Shown here in pieces: positions 42,317 through 52,411 of a stretch of DNA of 64,000 nt; position 1 is the stretch's first letter; the number at the start of each line of letters is the position of its first letter. The position numbers were made by a program, and so were the translations under genes. The stretch is from Rhizophlyctis rosea (lineage: Eukaryota > Chytridiomycota > Chytridiomycetes > Rhizophlyctidales > Rhizophlyctidaceae): the NCBI GenBank assembly GCA_027596075.1, contig JADGJC010000042.1, positions 2,564 through 66,563 on the forward strand, in the 5' to 3' direction. The notes under the pieces are model-generated. The model worked only from the letters and a program-made list of their open reading frames with translations, did not search any database and was not told the origin of the DNA.

Positions 42317-44749
42317 CTACAACCCGGCAGGCGGCCCATGGCAATTTGAAAGCTCGTCCTTCACCATAACTTCCTCTATAAGCGTGTGTCCCTGCAGATT
42401 CAACCGCATAACAGCCTCCAGGTACCGAAGATCGTGCATCGAAGGCGTAGGCATGTCGAAAGCCTGATGGACAGCTTGAAGCCATGCTTGCTCGAAGTGT
42501 GGCGTAGGAGAGGATTGTTCGGGTGTCCATATGTTGCGGAAGGTGAAGAGATTGTTGTAGATCCGGGCTCTTTCATCTCGAGAGCGCTCGGCCGGCCGTT
42601 CGGGTAAACCGAAGAAAAGGATGAGGCTCTCTATGGCCCGCAGCCTGATGGTGGTTCGGCGGCCACGGAGAATTGCGCTAATGTAGCCATCAACGCGGCG
42701 GAGGATGTTTGCCCAGTCTTGGTCAAGGCGACTTTGGCGAGTTGCTTCGTTGGTGATGGGTTGGTTGGGTTGTGGACATTCGGTGGGAAAGTCGCATTCC
42801 AGCTGGTTGCGTATAGCCGTATAAAAATGAGCCATATCCGAAAAGTAGCCGTTGGTGGACATCACTTGGCGGATGACGTCCGTGCCGATGCCCTGCAAGG
42901 CTTGTTGATCCGTGAATCTGGTCCAAATGAGAGTGAAGACTCACCTTCCACCAAGAATGCTTTTCCACAATGAACAGAGCTTGGGCTTCTCCGTGCACTT
43001 CCATGGCGGACTCAGTCCCATCGTCTGATGTACGTGGTTGCCCCCTATTTTCAGACTTTTGGTCCTTCGACGTGGAAAAACTGCCCCATATATATGACAC
43101 GATGCCGATTCTGACTCCCTCCACAATGGCACATACTCCCGCTGTATCCCGAAATCAATGTACTCGGTATGCCCCACGTTCTGTTTGCTTTGAGTGCCTT
43201 TGCGTGTAGCAGTGATACTGTCTTCAGAATGCACCGTCTTCTTCTGTTTCTTGGCGGCTTTGCTTACTGTATCTATTTGCCCGCCACTCCCAGAATCTTC
43301 TAGGAGCGTTGATTTTCTGAGCTTGTGTGACCTCTCCCCATAAGGAGATTCTGCCGGAGACCATCTTCGAGGTTTGTCGGTTGCATTGTAACTCGCAAAC
43401 TCGTCCTCTTTGACGCGTACTTGTAGCGTTTGTCGGCGTGTGTAGTCAGTCGTCCGCACCTCCACTATTGAATCCGCGACAATTGAGGTGACATCGACTG
43501 AAAAATTTCCTACGATCTCAACGCGTGAGTGCCAGGGCGATCGTTACAGCGCTCACAACCGTATCTGTTTGTACGTACTGCACATGTGCCACCGACAAAG
43601 CCATTCCACCTCTTTGAATGTGTCGCGGGTGTAAATTATCATCCCATATTTTGGAATGTGACTTGGGATTATTGGAACCCCTCTGTCAGTGAATGTGGCA
43701 AGGTGAGCTTCTGCCATGCGCCGAAAATTCATACTGAGGTATCTCACCTGGAAATTGCATAGAAAGGCCGCATGCTTCTCAGGTCTCCGCAAGTCAGATA
43801 AAACTTTCCAAAACTCTGCTCTGTGAAGTTGAAGATCTTGACTTCATCGCCCCGACCAGTTGTGACCACATCCAATCGCAACTGGTGCCGTTTAAGTTTT
43901 CCCGATGCCTGACACTCTACGTAGATTTTCAAAGCCCGTTCGCGGATGATCTCCTCCAATGTCGGATCTCTCTTTTTCGACCAAAGTATGTGCGACGATA
44001 ATCTGTCTTTCAGGGACCGCAGCAGCACCTCCTCAAGGCGCCTCCGAGCGACCGACGGGCCGGCATTGAGATCAACTTCTGTAATGGGTTCGGGTTGGCC
44101 AGGCGACTCTCGAAATTTATCTGATAGACTTGTGAGCGCTTCCACCGAAAACGATGAACTGGGAGTGCGGCTAAGCTCGTCTTTGCTAGGCATCCGTGGA
44201 AGTTCTGCCCGATACTGCCACTGTTCTTTCGGGTGGAAGTATTTTAACCATGGTGCAAGTAAGTTGAAGTGGGTAATGCATTGGAAGCATACATACGATT
44301 TGTGAATGGTAGGTTATATTGGGTAAGAACTCTCCTGTGTAGGTTGTTGAGGCAGGTGGTCCCAATAAGGAAGCGCATGACTCGTCAAGCAAATTCCCAA
44401 ATAGATCAGAATTGATATCCGTTGATTGATCACACCCTGCCGCATTACTGAAGAATTCCGAGGTCTGGGTCTTTTCCAATGTGTGAAGCTCTTCCTGAGG
44501 TTGCGACTGTACCTTGTGTATTCGAGATTGACCAGGGCGTCGTTGATGACCTCGACGATTCGCGTACGGGCTGATTCGAGCGGATGGCTTGCGTTTAGAC
44601 TGATGATGAGGTATTTGATTGGTAAGGCTAAAATCAGCTGGGCTGCGGTAACTGTCGAGCATTCTTACTCTGAGTGATGCAGTTTGGCTACCAGCGTGCG
44701 CATCGCGTTGACCTCCATCACTACGGACTTCAGTCAAATGATCCCTCAT
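42317..44749 (-). CDS. Orphan multi-exon gene
   Basis: Unrecognised product of roughly 650-700 residues, start chosen at ATG 44749 (MRDHLTEVRSDGGQRD). Most exons join in phase. TYHSQI joins WQYRAELPRMPSKDELS across a gtatgt...cag intron. FYAIS joins GVPIIPSHIPKYGMIIYTR across a 66-base intron. WHMC joins IDVTSIVADSIVEVRT. HSWWK joins GIGTDVIRQVM. One junction, between REYVPLWRESESA and the segment DDGTESAMEVHGEAQ near 43,030-43,120, changes frame and I could not fix its splice sites, so a lesion there is possible. Visible regions are a Ser/Arg/Gln-rich N-terminus, a globular-looking middle and a helical C-terminus (YISAILRGRRTTIRLRAIES). No known domain. Confidence 0.55.
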
Positions 44750-44781
44750 GAAATCGCCATCCAACGTTGCAAAGTATGCCT

Positions 44782-45909
44782 TTAGTGGGTTTGTATGGAG
44801 ATGAAACGGTGTGGCCTCATGTCCGCGGGCTGCGCATTATCTGGATATACCAAACTCGCCGAGGGACAGCGGTGGTGGAGCTCCGCCCCATCGCGCAATG
44901 CAATTGTCGATGTGGGTTGCTGGTGAAGGGGAGGGATTTCGGAAGGCGAGGCGGTCGAGGAAAGTGGTCTATCTGTTGAACCTTCGAATGGGAAGACTGC
45001 CAAATACCACAAAGACATCAGCTGAGGCTTGAACTACATAACATCCAAATCGTAATTTGAGAATACCTGGGATCGACAAAAACGGTTCTATAGCATTCAG
45101 CAATTGTTCAGCTTGCTGCGATCTCGTACTCCCTCGAAGCTCCTTCATGCTTGATATGACGCAATGTATGTGCTTGTGTATATTCTTTTCCAGATGCTCC
45201 ACCATCGCAGCCCGTGTCGCCTTCCACTCATCACAAAGCTGGATTATATGTCGCACCCGGTGAGCATAGCATGGTTACACATCAGAACGAGTCAGCTCAT
45301 CTGGCACTTATAATGATAAATATGCTGTTCGTGTATATGACTCCTTGCCCTTTCCTGATTGCCAAAGATGTGTGACATGTAGCCTTGCTCCTTCATGTTG
45401 TTGCCTCTCGTTGAGTCCTTGCAGTAAGGATGGTTGCAGTGCTGGGTCGGGTCCCACGTTAATCACAAGTGCGTTTTCAAGGAGCAAAATCAGAAGCTTA
45501 CTTGGTCAGTCTCCCTCATCACGAAGCGGCCGTTTGCCTCACAAGCGCCACTGAGCATATGCTCCACCACCTTACATGCGCCATACTTCAGTTTTGGCAA
45601 CTCGTCAAAATCGTCCATTACATCTATGACCGCTTCACCACGTCTATAGGTGCCTACCCCTCTGTATTTACATGTAACCGTTGCCCCACAAAGAGTAAGC
45701 ACTCCACAGTATCTAACATTCTTCATACTATGGCCGCAAGGTTGAAAGATAATAGCTTGACCGACGCGCAGTTTAGTGAATTCTTGAGAGAAGTTGAAAC
45801 CGATTATGATATCAAGTTTTCTTTCCAGGACAGATGGAATCGAAAACCGGCCAATGTCGTGAGACCAAATGGAGGCCTGTGCAAGACCCTGACGCCACTG
45901 GGGGCACAA
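44782..45909 (-). CDS. Putative orphan gene, model uncertain
   Basis: Several in-phase pieces suggest a leftward gene: a segment with KLDIIIGFNFSQEFTKLRVG and ELPKLKYGACKVVEHMLSG ending at a gtaagc donor after RETDQ (about 45,505), a possible middle exon (LNERQQHEGARLHVTHLW), and CDEWKATRAAMVEHLEKN through FLSIP (about 45,240-45,065). The last piece is spliced to VFPFEGSTDRPLSS, ending at TAA 44782. The 5' end is unclear: the open frame begins at TTG 45909, and an ATG at 46033 lies in another frame without an obvious joining intron. No family recognised. A Cys/His cluster (FQPCGHSMKN, CGVLTLCG) is faintly RING-like but incomplete. Confidence 0.4.
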
Positions 45910-46467
45910 TTTTCACAATTGGCCCGAACGCCAACACCCCAGAACCCCAGAGCTTCTGGAATTCTGAAACCCCATACCTATGGACCATCAAAAGGACCCG
46001 TCCAATCGTACAACCACAACTTGCCCGTTGCATGATGGTGCCATATATTACCGTCCTCAGCTTTTGACAGGTCCCTACAGCGAGACGCCTTGGTCGCCTT
46101 GAGGGCTTTGTGCACTTTGAAGGTTCTGACTTCTACATGTAGTAGCACTTGATGATTTCAGGATGGAGCACGACGGATGATCGCTCCTGTTCTCGCCGTT
46201 TGTGTAACTCATAGGCCATCTGAAAGTCAAGAATCAAGATGCGTGGATGGAAATTTACCAGAACCTCAGAGCTTCTACGCTGCTGGAGACTCGGGCCTTA
46301 ATCTTGCAGTGAATGCATACTCCACATGCATAAATAGGCGGTTGCCGGCGGAATATTCTTACTTGTCATTGCATGTTTGAACCCGATTCTGGAGGTCTTG
46401 TTATCATCATCGCGGGCAATAAATCGTTACCTTAGTTAGTACCCTTACCTAGTAGAATTGGATCATC

Positions 46468-46963
46468 ATGGTTTCTTCAATCAGTTGTGCGCGGAAGGGT
46501 CAACGCACCTACCAGCTGCAACAAATTGACATAGTGCAAGAAATCAACAACCTACTGAGGGACGGCGAAAGTCAACTTCTGCGTCAAATGGTCAAGAATC
46601 CCATGATCACGACTACGCATCTTGTTTCGTACATTGAGACGTACCTTCCGGGCCATCTAAACCATATGAAGAAAAGCGAGGACAAGCAAAAGCTGCTTGA
46701 TTTCATCCTTCTTATTGCCCAATTCCAGTTTGGAGCAGACGCCGTTAATGCTGTAAGTGCTGCTTGAGTTATTAGGGTGATACGATCTGTTACTGGCCCA
46801 CTTAACGGTCTTCTCATAGGCAAGCCGAGCGAAGATGGTGGGTAAGCGTGGCAGAGACGATGAGGCTGCAGACACCCTAGAGTTCAATATTGACGGAATT
46901 GAGGAAATCCCGTCCGAAGAATCCAGCTTGAAGAATGCGAAGAAAATGAAAAAGGGTCATTAG
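46468..46963 (+). CDS. Small hypothetical protein with basic C-terminus
   Basis: Two exons joined in phase across an intron from gtaagtgctgc (46,753) to catag (46,820), giving about 144 residues. The first exon encodes a helical domain (YQLQQIDIVQEINNLLRDGE, TTHLVSYIETYLPGHLNHM, LLDFILLIAQFQFGADAVNA). The second encodes KMVGKRGRDDEA, an acidic stretch and a basic end, NAKKMKKGH, which could act as a nuclear localisation signal. No family recognised. The consistent splice and clean stop support a real gene. Confidence 0.55.
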
Positions 46964-47344
46964 TTTTAGATTTATAGTGCCGCATACTTCATTCGAACTG
47001 TATGGCTTTCTATGTACGTATAATGAATGCATGAGGAATATATTGTGGTGTTCTCAATTCTGCTGTCTATTACGAGTTATACGCGAATGCGGGCTGAATG
47101 TTCACCAGACTTCAATGGCCATCACCCTGAATCATCCATGGCTTGGGTTAGTTGACTCTCTGTGTCCCTATAGGTCGGGGCTCGGCCCCCCAGCTTTCTA
47201 CATCAACATCCCGTTTGACTGCCAGTGCTGTACCAAATTCCGGGACTAGGGGAGGACAATATGTCACCGCAGGTTTTCGCACCGTCATAGTTGTAAATTG
47301 TAAATTCGTCATAATTCTTCACAACTGTACGCTCATTTAACAGG

Positions 47345-47416
47345 TCCTCAGTCGTCTAGTGGCTAGGATACGACGCTCTCACCGTCGGGGCCGGGGTTCA
47401 ATTCCCCGCTGGGGAA
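47345..47416 (+). tRNA. tRNA-Glu (anticodon CTC)
   Basis: 72 bases fold as a canonical tRNA. The acceptor stem TCCTCAG/CTGGGGA has one G-U pair and discriminator A. The D-arm contains the A-box TAGTGGCTAGG, and the anticodon stem CGACG/CGTCG encloses loop CTCTCAC with anticodon CTC. The T-arm CGGGG/CCCCG encloses TTCAATT. No intron. The CCA end is not encoded, as expected for eukaryotes. A T-run (acattttttttt) about 25 bases downstream could terminate RNA polymerase III. Confidence 0.95.
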
Positions 47417-47512
47417 CTCATGTCATCCGTATGTACACATTTTTTTTTCTGCGGTCATTTGCTCATTGACAATTTTCTTCATTTCTTGTTGGATATTCAT
47501 GAACACTCTTTT

Positions 47513-47622
47513 CCCAACGTTCTCGTCAAATAAAGATGCATTTCCCCAATTTGCACAGGCTGGTCCCCCCAACGTTCTCGTCAAACAAAGATGCATTTTC
47601 CCAATTTGCGCGGGCTGGTCCC
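47513..47622. repeat. Tandem duplication, two 55-base units
   Basis: CCCAACGTTCTCGTCAAA...GGCTGGTCCC occurs twice in direct succession, 47513-47567 and 47568-47622, with four or five substitutions between copies. It is non-coding, lying about 100 bases downstream of tRNA-Glu. Confidence 0.85.
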
Positions 47623-47977
47623 TTTCAATACATTTCCAGAAGATTAGAAGCGTTGTAATTGGTTGAGCCGAAGTCCAAGGGAGTCATTTGTGACACATTT
47701 TGATAGGACTTTTGCGAATATTGCAAATCATGAAAAAGGCCAAAGAAACGGTTCTCGGGGTGCAATTTTCCGCGGCCTGTATGATTGAGAGATTTCAAGC
47801 GTGACTCGTACAAATGGCATATCGTCGTTTCTCCGCTGTGAAATGGATTTACATGCTTCACGCGATGGTGTAAACCCTGCATCGACTAGTTCCGTAATGC
47901 AAGGGCATCTACCAGATGTCTCTCGTTAAGAATCAATCCCATCATCCGGGCAGTTTGCATTACACGCATTCATTGGT

Positions 47978-48081
47978 TGGCTTCGCGCCTTTCGAGGCCC
48001 CCCTTTTGAGTCTCAATGCAGAATCGGGCCAAACTTCTTGGGTCTTTGAAGAGACGGAGTTCAAATCCCCGCTGAGCCAAT
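47978..48081 (+). other. tRNA-like element, probably degenerate
   Basis: A 7-bp acceptor-like stem TTGGCTT/GAGCCAA (one G-U pair) encloses about 90 bases that end in a T-arm-like CGGAGTTCAAATCCCCG, with one mismatch in the stem and a good B-box (GAGTTCAAATCC). I find no convincing A-box or anticodon arm. It could be a decayed tRNA, an intron-bearing tRNA I cannot fold, or the tail of a tRNA-derived element. Confidence 0.35.
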
Positions 48082-48642
48082 GGTAGGCGTTGACGGCCTA
48101 ATTCCCCACGCGTGAAAGGCAGAAATGCAAGCATTCCGGCAATGTGATTTCAAATGCTTCCTTGCTCCACAGAAGCCATGTGTGGTCCATTAAATACTTC
48201 CGGTTTTGCAATGGCGTAAATCCGATTTTGTCTGCCCTATATAACATATCCCCATCAATTCGTCATCACCGCCTGATATTAGCGTCAGGAAGTTCAGGAG
48301 TAACACGAAGAGTAGCAAGAGTCTTCGAACCGCCATGCACAACGGACCCCCACGGACCCCACGGGTCCAAGGGGTTGTGGCTTGTGATTTGTAGTTGCCA
48401 CTCCGCAGCACCCGACACCACAACTTCAAAGCCTTCAATGCTTCCCCTACCTGGCACCTTCCCTAGGAATCGCTTTCTCGACTCGCCATCGTTTTTTCAC
48501 CACCAGAGACAGTCAGTCGCATATCAAGACGGGCGGTTTATTATATTGAATCGTCGGAAGACGGGAGTACAACGTGAGTACGCGCTTTAGTATCATACAC
48601 CAACCGTAGTGCCGACACACTCCAACACCCGTCTTGCTACAG

Positions 48643-49210
48643 ATGAGCACAACCTCCGCATCCCACAAACTACAAGATGACCTCTCACGACACATTGAAG
48701 GTCTTGTCAACAACTTCACCGCAATACTCGAAGCTTCAACTGTCAGTATCCTCCCACTTAACTACTTGTGTCCCCAACTTCCAAATTTGACATCCCACTA
48801 TCTAGCCACAAAGCAACGGCCGCCCACCCAACGCAACAGACGAAGAAACACGCCAATCCGAAGACACAAAACCCATCCCAAAAGACAAATACAAACTCGC
48901 GCAGGAACACCAAGCTTTGGAAAACTCTGCCGCAAATATGGTGCGTCTCCACACCTCTCCCTTTTCCCATTCACACTCACACCACCCTCCGCAGGTCCGA
49001 GCAGCAGAATCCCTCCTAACCCTAACATCAGAACTGAAACAAGCCCTCCTCCTAAACGACTTCAAAACCCTCAATTCGACCATCCGGAACCGGTCGCTGA
49101 CGTTGCGGTATCAGGAGGAGAAGAGCATGGATACGTTGTTGGAGTTCCAGAAGGAGTTGCAAGTTGTGACGCGGCAGATGGAGGATGCTTTGGGGAGTGT
49201 TAGAGTTTAG
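48643..49210 (+). CDS. MED22: Mediator complex subunit 22 (MED22/Srb6)
   Basis: Head-module subunit of Mediator, the bridge between transcription factors and RNA polymerase II. Three exons. Exon 1 reads MSTTSASHKLQDDLSRHIEG and ends VNNFTAILEAST. Exon 2, entered in phase at ctag|CCACAAAGC, gives a polar linker then KYKLAQEHQALENSAANM. Exon 3, after a gtgcgt...cgcag intron, starts VRAAESLLTLTSELKQALLL and continues NDFKTLNSTIRNR. The block around RAAE.LL.L.SELKQ..L.ND is the family signature. About 140 residues, normal for MED22. Exon 3 switches sharply from C-ending to G/T-ending codons near 49,090. The apparent competing frames in exon 2 are shadows. Confidence 0.9.
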
Positions 49211-49415
49211 TGGTATGTTTTTACTACTCCCGGGCTAATATGAGGGTATGCAGATCACTGGGTTCCCTAGTTGTACATAGATGTATATAGCAAAGGGGCT
49301 GAGCTGCAACGGGCGCAGCGGTATGTACATAAAACGCGGTAGATAGGTTGGCACGAGATCGCTGCCGGCTAGTCAAATGATATTACTACGAGGCGGTCGT
49401 TTACATAACTATATA

Positions 49416-50478
49416 CTATACTAGGTTGCTAGGATCTACCGGTACCCTCGCGCCTACACTATCATCATTCTCACCATTGACGACACTACTACCATTATCC
49501 CCACCTATCCGCCCCGTCTCAATATCCTCCACACTCCCACTCCGACTCCCGACATCCACACCCCCATACCCAAACTCCTCCTCCGGAATCCCCTTAACAC
49601 TCTTCCTTGTCCTCCCCTTACAATGATCCAAAACCATATACCACGTCCCAGCATTCACAGCATGACAAATCACCAATATCGACCCGGCAAACACGTCCAT
49701 CCGCAGATTCAGCCAGTCCACGCCGATATCCCATACTAGTGTGTCTGTGCCCCAGTACTGGTAGAGGAGGATGGTGCAGCAGACGGTGAGGATGACGATG
49801 CAGATGAACATGAGGAGGATGGAGTAGCGGAGGAAAGGGTCGGACCATGCGACTCTTATTGGGTGGATTGGGTACGTTTTGACGGTGTAGGGGTGGCGGC
49901 AGCGTGTGCAGTAGTAGTCGGGGGATTGGGGTTGGTCGGTTGGTGGGAGGGCTTCTGCAGGGGCGGGTTCTGGTGGTGGGGTTGTGGTGGTACTCGGGCC
50001 GGGTGAAGGGGTGGGGGTGTTATTCGGTTGGTTGATACTTCCGAATGAGAAGCCGGGTAGTGGGGATGAGGATGCAGCTTCCTGGATGAACTCGAGGACT
50101 CCGACGAGGGCTGAGGGAGCTGCGGGCCGGCCCGCTTCATTCAGTTCTGCTCTTAGCGCGTTGAAGGCGTCCTCTCTGCGGACGGGTGGTGGAGGGAGGT
50201 TGCTGACGTATTTGTCTATGCATTCTTGGTGAATGAATTGGAGGTCTGGGTCTTTGCAGCCGAGGCATACTCGTATTAGCGGGTTACGGCTGGTATCCGT
50301 TTCTTCCCTGGGGAATGGGTAAATCAAGACTCGAGGCAAAAGTGATGGACTGGCAATGGAATTGGAAAAAGTAAACTCACCAACAGCACCAGCAACGACC
50401 CTTTGGCTGTCGCACAGGTTGCGACGGCCCATACGTCGTGAGCAAAGGAGTGGTTTCGTTTACGACGGGAGAAGACAT
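49416..50478 (-). CDS. RING-variant (RINGv/MARCH-type) membrane E3 ubiquitin ligase
   Basis: Membrane ubiquitin ligase of the RING-CH class. Exon 1 from ATG 50478 (MSSPVVNETTPLLTTYG) ends RQPKGRCWCCW, with the Trp codon split by a gtgagt intron of about 75 bases. Exon 2 continues EETDTSRNPLIRVCLGCKD and LQFIHQECIDKY, supplying the C4HC3-type zinc ligands. A Pro-rich linker holds a further CTRC pair (YYCTRCRHPY). Two transmembrane helices follow (YSILLMFICIVILTVCCTIL and VFAGSILVICHAVNAG), then an acidic, Ser/Gly-rich cytosolic tail ending at 49416. The start context and dileucine-like ETTPLL suit an endosomal or vacuolar protein, which is inference. Exon 2 is C-rich in its first two thirds and G-rich after about 49,740. 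Confidence 0.88.
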
Positions 50479-50846
50479 GTTCGGCGCTACAAAGGTGACC
50501 GGCGAGGCCCGGCACTGTAAGGGTATGAGGTAACAAGCGGCACTTTCGGTATTGAAAAGAGAGTTCAAATGGTTTATAGCATGGAATGGCAGTAGGGGAT
50601 AGGGAAGGGAGGAAGCTCTGGGTTCACTTTTGGAACATGGGTTGTGCGAATTTGGGCAGGTGCCACTGTGCCTCCCATTATGTGGCGGTGGCACAACGGT
50701 GGCTTGCACGGAGCCTGGCGGATGAGGCGCAGGTTCATGCACACCAACTTGCGAGTCGCAATGTGACAATGGCTCGCTGCTCATCCTACACAACTTTCCC
50801 ATCGCAAATTTCACTTCAGATCAACTTACGCTCAGAGTTCGTCAAT

Positions 50847-52236
50847 ATGGGCGACACCACACCCACGGAAAGCGACAAGCTCAAGGCACGGCGAGAAGCT
50901 CGTCGTGCTAAAATAATGTCCTCAGGAAACGACAGGTTGAGCAAGATAACGCAGACATTCTCAGGTGTTCCCCACCAGCCGTCTGATTCTCCATCGCCTG
51001 CCGGGGAGGGCACCCCTACACCATCTGTCACAGGTGAGGCGTCAAAACACGTACTCTGTCCTCTTGTGAACACCGCTTTGACCGTTTCACACTTACAGCA
51101 AACGCAGCAGCAGCCCAAACGCCAGCCCAACCCACCACATCAACACCCCCTTCCTCAAACCCACTCCAAAAAGATGGCCTCCGCAACCGTTTCGCCACCC
51201 AACCCGCCCAATCCCCTTCCATAGCCCGAACCCCCCAATCAGCAACAACAACCACCACATTCCCCTTCACATTCGAAACCGACTCCACAACCACCCGCTC
51301 CCGCCCCCAACGAACAGCAACACCCACTCCACCAGACGACATCTTCGCCTCAGACGCCCTCGCAGAACTAGACCCAACCGGCCTAGGAGAATTCGACCCT
51401 TCCCTCCTCTTCGGCGATCCAAACGCCGGCGGTCTACAAGGCCTCCCACCCGCCCTGAAAGCCGCCGCGGCCGCCGCGGCCGCAGCCAATGCCGGTGCAG
51501 CCAGACCGCAGGAAACGGAAAAAGTGGCGGAGCCTCTACCGTTACGTATCTGGCAACTGTTCCATACCTTGGCGGTGTTGGCGCTGGCGCTTTTCGCGGT
51601 TTATATGGTTGCGGAGTCGGTGGAGGAGCTGGAGGGGGTGGAGGGGTATTTGAGTGATGTTGATGCGGAAGGGCTCGGATATACGGGTTGGAGATTGTTG
51701 GCGCGGAGGGTGGCGTTGTTGAAGCATCGTCCGGTGGAAGATATAGGAGTGTTGCATTTGAGGGGTATGGATGTGGTAAGTTAAAGCTGTCACGATTGAC
51801 CGGGAGATGATGCTTGCTTGCGACTCCATGACTGATCACGCCCGAAAATATCCTCACAGCCGGTATGGGCGCTCCTGGTGACATTGGAATTGGCAATGCA
51901 ACTTGTGCGCATGATGATCCGCAAGGTAACTTGTTTGATTCCTCTTATCATATCAACCTCGTATCTCTTCGCACCAATCATTCATGTTAGCATCTTCGTA
52001 CTGACCGGCATAACCCTTCCCCTACAAAAAAGCTATACCCAACATCCCAAACATCCCAACTCCCCGAACTCCTCCAAATGGCCGCACAAATGGGATTCCA
52101 GAGTCCCGCTCTCTCCAACACGTTTAGACTCTTGAGCGATTATAGAGCCATTTGGGGAGCGTTGGTAAACGATCTGTTCACCTTTGTCTTTGCGGTGGGG
52201 ATGGCGGTGTTGGTGGCGTCTTATGTAGCGGGATAG
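50847..52236 (+). CDS. GET2: GET2/CAMLG-like receptor subunit for tail-anchored protein insertion
   Basis: ER membrane partner of GET1 that captures the GET3-tail-anchor complex. The N-terminus MGDTTPTESDKLKARREARR continues AKIMSSGNDRLSKIT, the basic GET3-binding motif typical of GET2 and CAML, followed by a long disordered Ser/Thr/Pro/Ala region with an alanine run. Three C-terminal hydrophobic segments match the family topology: LFHTLAVLALALFAVYMVAE, PVWALLVTLELAMQLVRMM and ALVNDLFTFVFAVGMAVLVA. Three introns (near 51,035-51,100, 51,777-51,860 and 51,926-52,032) fit in phase. The soluble region is poorly conserved in all GET2 proteins, so identification rests on the N-terminal motif plus topology. 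Confidence 0.85.
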
Positions 52237-52411
52237 GAAGAGGGTAGTTGTAGTATTGCAGTGTAGTAGCGGTCAGAGCAAATAAGAAGTCGAAGTCATC
52301 TTATTGTGCGTGCATAAAGTTAATCGAAACAATGAAGTACAAGGAGGAGGCTTTACAATATGTACAACGGCAACAAAACTAAACGGGCAAGTCAACAACT
52401 GGTACCCAAAA

